DNA of 12,227 bases from Gelidibacter sp039916245 (GTDB lineage Bacteria > Bacteroidota > Bacteroidia > Flavobacteriales > Flavobacteriaceae): NCBI RefSeq assembly GCF_039916245.1, contig NZ_JBDSLS010000083.1, positions 1 through 12,227 on the forward strand, in the 5' to 3' direction. How positions within the stretch are numbered: the first letter of the stretch is position 1; every line of letters starts with the position of its first letter. The translations under genes were made by a program, and so were the position numbers. Below the pieces are notes generated by a model that was not told where the DNA came from, searched no databases, and saw nothing but the letters and a program-made list of their open reading frames with translations. Positions 6,301-12,227 of this stretch are shown here, in pieces.

Positions 6301-6978
6301 TCACTCGACGCGCTCCAAATCGATTTTATTTTCAATTTTTATCTTTTTGCCTTTAGTAGAAATTAAACCTTCTTTTTTAAACTGAGATAAAATCCTAATC
6401 GCCGATTCCGTTGCCGTACCAACAATACTCGCGTAATCTTCACGGGATAGACTGACGCTTAAATAGCCGTCTTCATTTTCTCCAAAAGTATTACCCACAT
6501 AAATTAAGGTTTCAGCGACGCGTTGCCTTACGGTCTTTTGCGCCATATTGATCAACCCGTCTTCAGCTTCTCGTAAATCCTGGGCCAAATTCTGCAACAC
6601 ATTAAATGAAAACTCTTGATTGGATTTGATATTGCTCAAAATTTGTTCTTTAGGTACAAAGCACATTTCTATGTCATTTAATGCAATCGCACTCAAATGT
6701 GTACGTTCGCCACTAATAATTGAGCGCTGGCCAATCAATTGGCCTTTACCCATTAATTTGACCGTATGATCTTTTCCGTTGGAACTCAGTTTCGTCATTT
6801 TACAAATTCCTTCTCGGATACAATACACTCCGTTAAGCAATTCATTCTCATTAAAAATAATATCTCCTTTCTTATAGAATCGGTTTGTCTTGCATGCCGT
6901 AACTTGTTTAAGTTCCTCTTTAGTTAAAGTTTTCATTGAATTTAACTGACGTGCAATACATTGTTCGCATCTACTCAT
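6301..6978 (-). CDS. Crp/Fnr-family transcriptional regulator
   Basis: A 225-residue regulator with a cyclic-nucleotide-binding-type beta barrel (about 25-115), a dimerisation helix (120-155) and a C-terminal winged helix (160-220). The HTH reads SREDYASIVGTATESAIRIL; Glu191 and Arg195 match the DNA-contacting Glu209 and Arg213 of E. coli FNR, while FNR Ser212 is Ile here. Cys4 and Cys7 (C-E-Q-C-I-A-R-Q-L-N) align with FNR Cys20 and Cys23, and Cys106 (EMCFVP) with Cys122. The FNR Cys29 position is Asn13, but an extra Cys29 lies nearby, so an oxygen-labile Fe-S cluster is plausible, not proven. It diverges from ccoI with 102 bases between starts, containing a Crp/Fnr-type palindrome. Likely role: activator of the cbb3 oxidase genes at low oxygen. 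An intrinsic terminator follows the gene. Confidence 0.9.
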   Translation of the reverse strand: MSRCEQCIARQLNSMKTLTKEELKQVTACKTNRFYKKGDIIFNENELLNGVYCIREGICKMTKLSSNGKDHTVKLMGKGQLIGQRSIISGERTHLSAIALNDIEMCFVPKEQILSNIKSNQEFSFNVLQNLAQDLREAEDGLINMAQKTVRQRVAETLIYVGNTFGENEDGYLSVSLSREDYASIVGTATESAIRILSQFKKEGLISTKGKKIKIENKIDLERVE

Positions 6979-6996
6979 ACCTTATATATTGAGCCG

Positions 6997-7004
6997 CAAA
7001 AGTA
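6997..7004 (-). promoter_or_regulatory. -7 promoter element of the Crp/Fnr gene
   Basis: The minus strand reads TACTTTTG, an exact match to TAnnTTTG, placing transcription start near 6993 and a leader of about 15 bases before the ATG at 6978. No TTG occurs 17-19 bases upstream; ATG at 7026-7024 is the closest candidate and falls inside the palindrome at 7013-7026. A protein bound there would cover this promoter at about -27. Confidence 0.6.
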
Positions 7005-7012
7005 CGGAAAAC

Positions 7013-7026
7013 ATGACAATTATCAT
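7013..7026. promoter_or_regulatory. Crp/Fnr-type operator between the regulator gene and ccoI
   Basis: ATGACAATTATCAT is a 14-base near-palindrome (12 of 14 symmetric). It differs by one base from the reverse complement of the site at 9521-9534 and sits at the same 22-base distance from an exact TAnnTTTG element on the ccoI side. Its half-site ATGA/TCAT resembles the TTGAT/ATCAA of FNR boxes. Centre at about -40.5 for ccoI (activating position) and about -27 for the regulator gene (likely repressing position). Confidence 0.7.
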
Positions 7027-7048
7027 AGTTTAACGCGCAATCATTGAG

Positions 7049-7056
7049 TACGTTTG
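7049..7056 (+). promoter_or_regulatory. -7 promoter element of ccoI
   Basis: TACGTTTG matches TAnnTTTG exactly; start expected near 7060, giving a leader of about 20 bases before the ATG at 7081. At the -33 position only TTT (7029-7031, spacer 17) is found rather than TTG, in keeping with dependence on an activator at the palindrome upstream. Confidence 0.65.
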
Positions 7057-7080
7057 CGCCAGGTATAAAAGAGCATAATT

Positions 7081-9456
7081 ATGAGATCATCAACTTGTTT
7101 CCACTGCGGAGATCCATCTGGTTCATCCGCAATATTTTATGATGACAAATCATTTTGTTGTCAAGGCTGTCAGACGGTTTATGAAATTTTTTCAGAAAAC
7201 GATCTGACCTGTTACTATGATCTCCAATCTGCCCCAGGAATTACGCCAAAAGACATTCAAGGCAAGTACGACTTCCTCTCGCAACAGAAAATTATTGATA
7301 AATTAGTAGAGTTTGATGACGGCAAATCACAAATAGCCACACTTTACATTCCGCAAATACATTGCAGTTCATGCATCTGGCTCCTTGAGAACTTGAATAA
7401 GCTCAATAGCCACATTTTGGCATCACAAGTCAATTTTGGCAAGAAAACCGTCCGGATTCAATTCAATTCTCAAAAATACAGCTTAAAGGAAGCGGTTATT
7501 CTCCTCAGCTCCATCGGCTATGAACCTTATATTAGTTTAGAAGATTTTTCCACAGGAAAAAATCATGTTAACCGTTCCTTAATCTATAAACTTGCCATTG
7601 CTGGATTTGCTTTTGGAAACGTCATGTTTCTCTCCTTTCCGGAATATTTTGAAGTTGGAGAATTTTGGTTGGAACAGTACAAACATTTTTTCAGATGGCT
7701 GATGTTCGCCTTTTCGCTGCCGGTAGTTTTTTATTCCTCTCAGGACTATTTCACCTCTGCCTACAAAGGATTACGTGCCAAAACATTGAATATTGACGTG
7801 CCCATCGCTTTGGGAATCATCGTCTTGTTTTTACGAAGCACCGTGGATATCATGTTTGATTACGGCTCAGGATTTTTTGACAGTTTAACCGGATTGTTGT
7901 TTTTCCTATTGTTGGGGAAATTTTTTCAGCAAAAAACCTATTCCTTTTTATCTTTCGAACGTGACTATAAATCCTATTTCCCTATTGCCATTACCAAAAT
8001 ATCGAAAGATGGCTGCGAGGAACCGATTCAGGTTTATGATATTAAAAAGGGCGACCGATTACTCATCAGAAATGAGGAATTAATTCCCGTAGATGGTATC
8101 CTCATTAAAGGAAAAGCCAGAATTGACTATAGCTTTGTCACTGGAGAATCGGACGCGGTCAGCAAAAAATCTGGAGACAAACTTTTTGCAGGCGGCAAAC
8201 AATCTTCCGGCAGTATTGAAATGGAAGCCTTAAAAAGTGTGGAACAAAGCTATTTGACGCAATTGTGGAGTAACGATGTCTTCAATAAAGTTAAAGAAGA
8301 TGGCTTTACCACATTGACCAACTTGATCAGTAAACGGTTTACCATTATTGTGTTGAGCATTGCATTTATATCAACCACGTTTTGGTTGTTTGCTGATTCC
8401 AGTAAAGCCTTAAACGTCTTTACCTCAGTCTTGATTATTGCCTGTCCATGTGCTATCGCATTAGCAGCGCCATTCACACTTGGCAATATCCTTCGCATTT
8501 TTGGCAGACAGAAATTTTACCTGAAAAACGCCACAGTTATTGAACAATTGGCTGCCATCGACACCATCATCTTTGATAAAACCGGAACGATCACTTCCAA
8601 CAAAGAAAGCACCGCCACTTACGAAGGCAACGCGCTGTCGTCGGCCGAAGAGGTTTTATTGAAAAACACCTTAAGAGGCTCCAATCATCCGCTGAGCCGA
8701 ACGCTTTATGCACTCTTGGATGAAAATGATATCATTACGCTCGACGAATTTGAAGAGCATTTGGGACAAGGCATTGAAGGCGTGCACCAACAGGACAGCA
8801 TCAAAATTGGCTCTGCAAACTTTGTGGGAAAGACAAAAACCACAGCGGTTTTGAACACTTCTGTCCATATTAGTGCCAACAATGCCTACAAAGGAAAATT
8901 CACCTTTTATAATACCTACCGAACCGGATTGTCTCAGTTGTTCAATAAACTGAAAAAAAATTATGCCCTCGCCATTCTTTCTGGAGATAATGAAGGCGAA
9001 ATGGAGAATCTGAAAAAACTACTTCCTGCGCGAACAAAATTGCTTTTTAATCAAAAGCCTGATGATAAATTGGAGTATATCAAACACCATCAAACGGAAG
9101 GCGCAAAAGTATTGATGATTGGCGACGGATTAAATGATGCTGGTGCGTTGGCACAAAGTAATGTGGGAATTGCACTATCAGAGAATGTAAATGTATTTTC
9201 CCCAGCTTGTGATGCGATTTTAGATGCAGAAAAACTAAACAACTTAAGTGATTTCATGAGTTTATCCAAATCGGCCATTAAAATCGTAAAATGGAGTTTT
9301 GTGTTATCCTTTATGTATAATGTGGTGGGTGTTTCTTTTGCAGTTACCGGACGACTAGAACCTGTTGTTGCGGCCATATTAATGCCATTGAGCTCCATTA
9401 GCATCGTTGTTTTTACAACAATTGTCACAAATTGGACCGCGCGAAAATTGAAATAA
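7081..9456 (+). CDS. ccoI: CcoI: copper-translocating P1B-type ATPase for cbb3 oxidase assembly
   Basis: A 791-residue inner-membrane pump that uses ATP to move copper for insertion into cbb3 oxidase. Order of domains: a Cys-rich N-terminal metal-binding module (C6-x2-C9 and C26-C27-x2-C30); an HMA domain with C95-S-S-C98; membrane helices starting at about 168; actuator loop with TGES (354-357); the CPC metal site at 455-457; phosphorylated Asp499 in DKTGT; the P1B signature His536-Pro537; hinge GDGLND (681-686); and two C-terminal helices with the MPLSSIS segment (768-774). All key residues are present and the length fits the FixI/CcoI subgroup, which differs from detoxifying CopA by this Cys-rich leader. 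It lies upstream of ccoS on the same strand and diverges from the Crp/Fnr gene. The assignment to CcoI rather than CopA rests on both the leader and the context. No terminator is seen after it, so read-through into ccoS is possible. Confidence 0.93.
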   Translation: MRSSTCFHCGDPSGSSAIFYDDKSFCCQGCQTVYEIFSENDLTCYYDLQSAPGITPKDIQGKYDFLSQQKIIDKLVEFDDGKSQIATLYIPQIHCSSCIWLLENLNKLNSHILASQVNFGKKTVRIQFNSQKYSLKEAVILLSSIGYEPYISLEDFSTGKNHVNRSLIYKLAIAGFAFGNVMFLSFPEYFEVGEFWLEQYKHFFRWLMFAFSLPVVFYSSQDYFTSAYKGLRAKTLNIDVPIALGIIVLFLRSTVDIMFDYGSGFFDSLTGLLFFLLLGKFFQQKTYSFLSFERDYKSYFPIAITKISKDGCEEPIQVYDIKKGDRLLIRNEELIPVDGILIKGKARIDYSFVTGESDAVSKKSGDKLFAGGKQSSGSIEMEALKSVEQSYLTQLWSNDVFNKVKEDGFTTLTNLISKRFTIIVLSIAFISTTFWLFADSSKALNVFTSVLIIACPCAIALAAPFTLGNILRIFGRQKFYLKNATVIEQLAAIDTIIFDKTGTITSNKESTATYEGNALSSAEEVLLKNTLRGSNHPLSRTLYALLDENDIITLDEFEEHLGQGIEGVHQQDSIKIGSANFVGKTKTTAVLNTSVHISANNAYKGKFTFYNTYRTGLSQLFNKLKKNYALAILSGDNEGEMENLKKLLPARTKLLFNQKPDDKLEYIKHHQTEGAKVLMIGDGLNDAGALAQSNVGIALSENVNVFSPACDAILDAEKLNNLSDFMSLSKSAIKIVKWSFVLSFMYNVVGVSFAVTGRLEPVVAAILMPLSSISIVVFTTIVTNWTARKLK

Positions 9457-9520
9457 AATTAATAACATGGATTTTCATCTGTTTAGAACCATTTTAGATA
9501 GCAGGGAAAAACATGAAAAC

Positions 9521-9534
9521 ATGATAAATGTCAT
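9521..9534. promoter_or_regulatory. Crp/Fnr-type operator upstream of ccoS
   Basis: ATGATAAATGTCAT: its reverse complement ATGACATTTATCAT differs from the ccoI-side site by one base. It ends 22 bases before a perfect TAnnTTTG element, exactly as at ccoI, giving a centre near -41 for the ccoS promoter. The regulator is probably the Crp/Fnr protein encoded at 6301-6978. Confidence 0.7.
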
Positions 9535-9556
9535 AAAATAATAAATGTACCAAATG

Positions 9557-9564
9557 TACTTTTG
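9557..9564 (+). promoter_or_regulatory. -7 promoter element of the ccoSNOQP operon
   Basis: TACTTTTG is an exact TAnnTTTG match, with start expected near 9568 and the ccoS ATG at 9585. The bases 17-19 upstream are A-rich and contain no TTG, so the promoter should be weak without an activator. It gives ccoS-ccoN-ccoQ-ccoP a start independent of ccoI. Confidence 0.65.
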
Positions 9565-9584
9565 GGCCATAACTTCTAATAGGT

Positions 9585-9779
9585 ATGAGTGTTATATATT
9601 TACTACTGAGTCTCAGCATTTTAGTTGCTGTCGTATTTTTTGTTGCCTTCATTATGGCGGTAAGAAACGGACAATATGATGACAGCTATACACCTTCTGT
9701 TCGTATGCTTTTTGAAGACGAATTAATATCAGAAAAACCAAAAAAAGAAAAATCATCAAAACTAACTAATCAAGAATAA
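9585..9779 (+). CDS. ccoS: CcoS: cbb3-type oxidase maturation protein
   Basis: A 64-residue single-pass membrane protein. One hydrophobic helix (about residues 3-27) is followed by the CcoS hallmark RNGQYDDSYTPSVRMLFEDE (28-47), in which G-Q-Y-D-D, T-P and R-x-L-F are the conserved positions, and a short Lys-rich tail. CcoS is needed to insert cofactors (heme b and copper) into CcoN; without it the oxidase assembles inactive (known for Rhodobacter). It sits 128 bases after ccoI and only nine bases before ccoN, consistent with one operon driven from the promoter at 9557. The start is fixed by the helix beginning at residue 3. Confidence 0.92.
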   Translation: MSVIYLLLSLSILVAVVFFVAFIMAVRNGQYDDSYTPSVRMLFEDELISEKPKKEKSSKLTNQE

Positions 9780-9788
9780 TTTTTTACT

Positions 9789-11972
9789 ATGGAAATGCAA
9801 CAATTTTATTACGATAACAAGATCGTCAAAAAATTCGTTTACGCCACCTTGTTTTGGGGCGTAATAGGCATGGTTGTAGGGCTGTTACTAGCCTTTCTGT
9901 TTCTTTTCCCTAACCTTACCGATGGCATTTCATGGTTGAGTTTTGGACGATTGAGACCTTTACACACCAATGCCGTTATTTTTGCTTTTGTGGGTAACGC
10001 CATCTTTGCGGGTGTTTATTACTCCACACAGCGTTTATTAAAAGCCAGGATGTCCAGTGATATTTTGAGTAACATCAACTTCTGGGGATGGCAATTAATT
10101 ATTGTTGCAGCGGCAATTACGCTTCCTTTAGGGTTTACATCATCCAAGGAATATGCTGAATTAGAGTGGCCAATTGATATCGCAATTGCGGTTGTTTGGG
10201 TTGTTTTTGGTTGGAACCTTATTGCTACCATATTAAAAAGAAGACAGCGTCATTTATATGTAGCCATCTGGTTTTACATTGCCACTTTTGTTACGGTAGC
10301 CGTCCTTCATATTTTCAATAGTTTAGCACTTCCTGTCAGCGCTTTTAAAAGCTACTCGGTTTATGCAGGGGTTCAGGATGCCTTGGTGCAATGGTGGTAT
10401 GGCCATAACGCCGTAGCGTTTTTCTTGACCACACCGTTCTTAGGTTTGATGTATTACTTTGTACCTAAAGCAGCGAACCGACCTGTTTATTCTTACAGAC
10501 TTTCTATCGTTCACTTTTGGTCCCTGATCTTTATTTATATCTGGGCAGGACCACACCACTTATTATATACCGCATTACCAGAATGGGCACAAAATTTAGG
10601 GGTCGCCTTCTCCATCATGTTATTGATGCCTTCTTGGGGAGGGATGATCAACGGATTGTTAACACTTCGTGGTGCTTGGGATAAAGTAAGAACTGACCCT
10701 GTTTTAAAATTCATGGTTGTTGCGATTACAGGTTATGGTATGGCAACGTTTGAAGGTCCGATGCTATCGTTGAAAAACGTTAATGCTATTGCGCACTTTA
10801 CCGACTGGATTATTGCACACGTACACGTTGCAGCGTTGGCCTGGAACGGGTTCTTAGCCTTTGGTATGATCTATTGGTTAATCCCGCGATTGACCAAATC
10901 AAAACTTTATTCTGTAGGTTTGGCCAATCTTCACTTTTGGATCGGAACCTTAGGAATCATTATGTATGCCTTGCCATTGTACGTTGCTGGTTTTACCCAA
11001 GCAAGTATGTGGAAACAATTCAATCCTGACGGCACCTTGGTATATGGTAACTTTTTAGAAACCGTTACCGAAATTATGCCAATGTATTGGATGAGAGCTA
11101 TTGGTGGTACTTTATTCATCACAGGTACGCTGGTCATGGTTTATAACATTATCCAAACCGTAAGAAAAGGTAGCGAAGTTACTGACGAACTAGCAGAAGC
11201 TCCTGCATTAGAACGTGTTTCTAAAAGACGTGTTGCTGGAGAGCACTGGCACAGCTGGTTGGAGCGTAGACCTGTACAATTAACTATTGGGGCAACTATT
11301 GCTATCCTTATTGGTGGTATCGTTCAAATTATACCTACCATCATGGTAAAATCAAACATCCCAACCATTACAAGCGTAAAACCCTATACGCCTTTGGAAC
11401 TTGAAGGTAGAGATTTATATATTCGTGAAGGTTGCGTCGGCTGTCACTCTCAAATGGTAAGACCATTTAGAGATGAAGTAGAGCGTTACGGTGAATTTTC
11501 AAAAGCTGGAGAATTTGTTTACGACCACCCATTCCTTTGGGGAAGTAAACGTACGGGACCAGACTTGCATAGAATTGGTGGAAAATATTCGGACAGCTGG
11601 CACTTTAACCACATGTATGATCCGCAAAGTACGTCATCTGGATCCATTATGCCTGCTTACAAATGGCTAATTACGGATGAATTGGACAAATCCAATACGG
11701 AAACCAAATTAAGAACAATGGTCACGTTGGGTGTTCCTTATACTGAGGAAGACATTGCCAATGCCCAACAAAGCATGGCCGAACAAGGTGCTAAAATTGA
11801 AGAGAATCTTTATTCTGATCCAGACTTTGTAAGATCTTACGAAGCCGATAAACAAAGCGGTGGCGCTAACTTCGTAGAAATGCGAAATCGTGAAATCGTA
11901 GCAATTATCGCCTATTTACAGCGTCTTGGAACGGATATTAAAGTTAAAGATTTAGAAACCACACAAAACTAA
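9789..11972 (+). CDS. ccoN: Fused CcoN-CcoO: cbb3-type cytochrome c oxidase subunits I and II
   Basis: A 727-residue fusion of the catalytic heme-copper subunit and its monoheme cytochrome c partner. CcoN part (about 1-470): low-spin heme b ligands His59 (LRPLHT) and His346; heme b3 ligand His344 (AHVHVA); CuB ligands His206 (WWYGH), His256 and His257 (AGPHH); and Tyr250, which matches the cross-linked active-site Tyr. All are shifted by one from Pseudomonas stutzeri CcoN numbering as I recall it. After a polar linker (about 460-495) a helix (498-518) anchors the CcoO part, with heme c motif CVGCH (549-553) and probable axial Met621 (SIMPAYKW). The protein reduces oxygen to water with high affinity and pumps protons. 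One continuous frame, no internal stop. The fused form is usual in Bacteroidota, not a local oddity. Confidence 0.96.
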   Translation: MEMQQFYYDNKIVKKFVYATLFWGVIGMVVGLLLAFLFLFPNLTDGISWLSFGRLRPLHTNAVIFAFVGNAIFAGVYYSTQRLLKARMSSDILSNINFWGWQLIIVAAAITLPLGFTSSKEYAELEWPIDIAIAVVWVVFGWNLIATILKRRQRHLYVAIWFYIATFVTVAVLHIFNSLALPVSAFKSYSVYAGVQDALVQWWYGHNAVAFFLTTPFLGLMYYFVPKAANRPVYSYRLSIVHFWSLIFIYIWAGPHHLLYTALPEWAQNLGVAFSIMLLMPSWGGMINGLLTLRGAWDKVRTDPVLKFMVVAITGYGMATFEGPMLSLKNVNAIAHFTDWIIAHVHVAALAWNGFLAFGMIYWLIPRLTKSKLYSVGLANLHFWIGTLGIIMYALPLYVAGFTQASMWKQFNPDGTLVYGNFLETVTEIMPMYWMRAIGGTLFITGTLVMVYNIIQTVRKGSEVTDELAEAPALERVSKRRVAGEHWHSWLERRPVQLTIGATIAILIGGIVQIIPTIMVKSNIPTITSVKPYTPLELEGRDLYIREGCVGCHSQMVRPFRDEVERYGEFSKAGEFVYDHPFLWGSKRTGPDLHRIGGKYSDSWHFNHMYDPQSTSSGSIMPAYKWLITDELDKSNTETKLRTMVTLGVPYTEEDIANAQQSMAEQGAKIEENLYSDPDFVRSYEADKQSGGANFVEMRNREIVAIIAYLQRLGTDIKVKDLETTQN

Positions 11973-11977
11973 CCATC

Positions 11978-12163
11978 ATGCTGAAATTTGTAAAAAACCA
12001 TATGGAAAGTATCGCGGGTATAGAAATATACCCGATAATTTCCTTGCTTATATTTTTCCTCTTTTTCGCAGGCCTTTTTTACTGGGTATTAACTGCAAAA
12101 AAAGAATATATAGATAGAATGAGTGATATTCCTTTAGATAACGAAAACGAAACATTATTATGA
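11978..12163 (+). CDS. ccoQ: CcoQ/FixQ: small subunit of cbb3 oxidase
   Basis: A 61-residue protein with one transmembrane helix (about residues 18-39) and a charged cytoplasmic tail (KKEYIDRMSDIPLDNENE). The helix ends in FYWVLTAKKEY, comparable to the helix-F-x-x-V/I-x-x-x-K/R-P/K pattern of FixQ. CcoQ stabilises the oxidase and its association with CcoP. It starts five bases after the ccoNO stop, and its stop overlaps the next start in ATGA, so it is translated as part of the ccoSNOQP operon. Identification depends on size, topology and position more than on conserved residues. Confidence 0.85.
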   Translation: MLKFVKNHMESIAGIEIYPIISLLIFFLFFAGLFYWVLTAKKEYIDRMSDIPLDNENETLL

Positions 12164-12227
12164 GAAATTTAATTCCTTCATACGTAAGGGTACCATTGAT
12201 ATTCTTCATCATCTGGGGTCTTATTGA
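12160..12227 (+). CDS. ccoP: CcoP: cbb3 oxidase subunit III (diheme cytochrome c), N-terminal part
   Basis: The gene begins at the ATG overlapping the ccoQ stop (ATGA at 12160-12163) and leaves the window after 22 codons plus two bases. The visible residues MRNLIPSYVRVPLIFFIIWG show a short polar start and the beginning of a hydrophobic helix, as in flavobacterial CcoP, which is anchored near its N-terminus. The two CxxCH heme c sites that define the subunit would lie beyond the window, so the call rests on this start, the translational coupling and the conserved gene order NO-Q-P. Confidence 0.82.
   Translation, partial: MRNLIPSYVRVPLIFFIIWGLI

Noticed and set aside
9090..9428. Minus-strand 112-codon open frame inside ccoI.
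   Set aside because: It lies entirely within the conserved C-terminal part of the P-type ATPase, whose motifs are intact, so it is a shadow of that gene.
7081..9456. Copper-detoxifying CopA instead of CcoI.
   Set aside because: The Cys-rich leader ahead of the HMA domain, and the placement beside ccoS and ccoNO with a shared operator, favour the FixI/CcoI subgroup.

Overview
The window looks like a chromosomal segment from a low-GC member of the Bacteroidota, most likely the Flavobacteriaceae. Three things point there. CcoN and CcoO are fused in one cbb3 oxidase gene. There are perfect copies of the Bacteroidota -7 promoter element TAnnTTTG. Clear purine-rich ribosome binding sites are absent in front of obvious genes. 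No mobile element, CRISPR array, tRNA or rRNA was seen.

Layout. Bases 1-92 hold the first 30 codons of a minus-strand zinc-type (MDR) oxidoreductase. About 810 bases without a convincing gene follow (93-902), containing several inverted repeats. Next come two minus-strand genes, a VWA-domain protein (2544-3677) and, downstream of it, a MoxR-like AAA+ ATPase (903-2369), a common pair of unknown substrate. Divergent from them is a plus-strand S9 prolyl-oligopeptidase-family lipoprotein (3849-5768) with a complete Ser-Asp-His triad. Bases 5775-6216 are a decaying array of about five AT-rich units, followed by a bidirectional-looking terminator (6239-6276).

The right half is a microaerobic respiration locus. 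A Crp/Fnr-family regulator (6301-6978, minus) diverges from ccoI, the copper P-type ATPase that supplies cbb3 oxidase (7081-9456). Then follow ccoS (9585-9779), a fused ccoN-ccoO (9789-11972), ccoQ (11978-12163) and the start of ccoP, which overlaps ccoQ by four bases and runs off the window. CcoI and CcoS serve copper delivery and maturation; CcoN/O/Q/P form the oxidase itself.

The most informative non-coding signal is a near-identical 14-base palindrome, ATGACAWTTATCAT, found once upstream of ccoI (7013-7026) and once, inverted, upstream of ccoS (9521-9534). Each lies exactly 22 bases before a perfect TAnnTTTG element. This puts both near -41, the classic class II activator position of Crp/Fnr proteins. 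The first copy also lies in the promoter region of the regulator gene itself. The sequence therefore supports a local circuit in which the Fnr-like protein activates ccoI and ccoSNOQP and probably controls its own gene. That regulator keeps three of the four Cys positions that bind the [4Fe-4S] cluster of E. coli FNR; the third is Asn.
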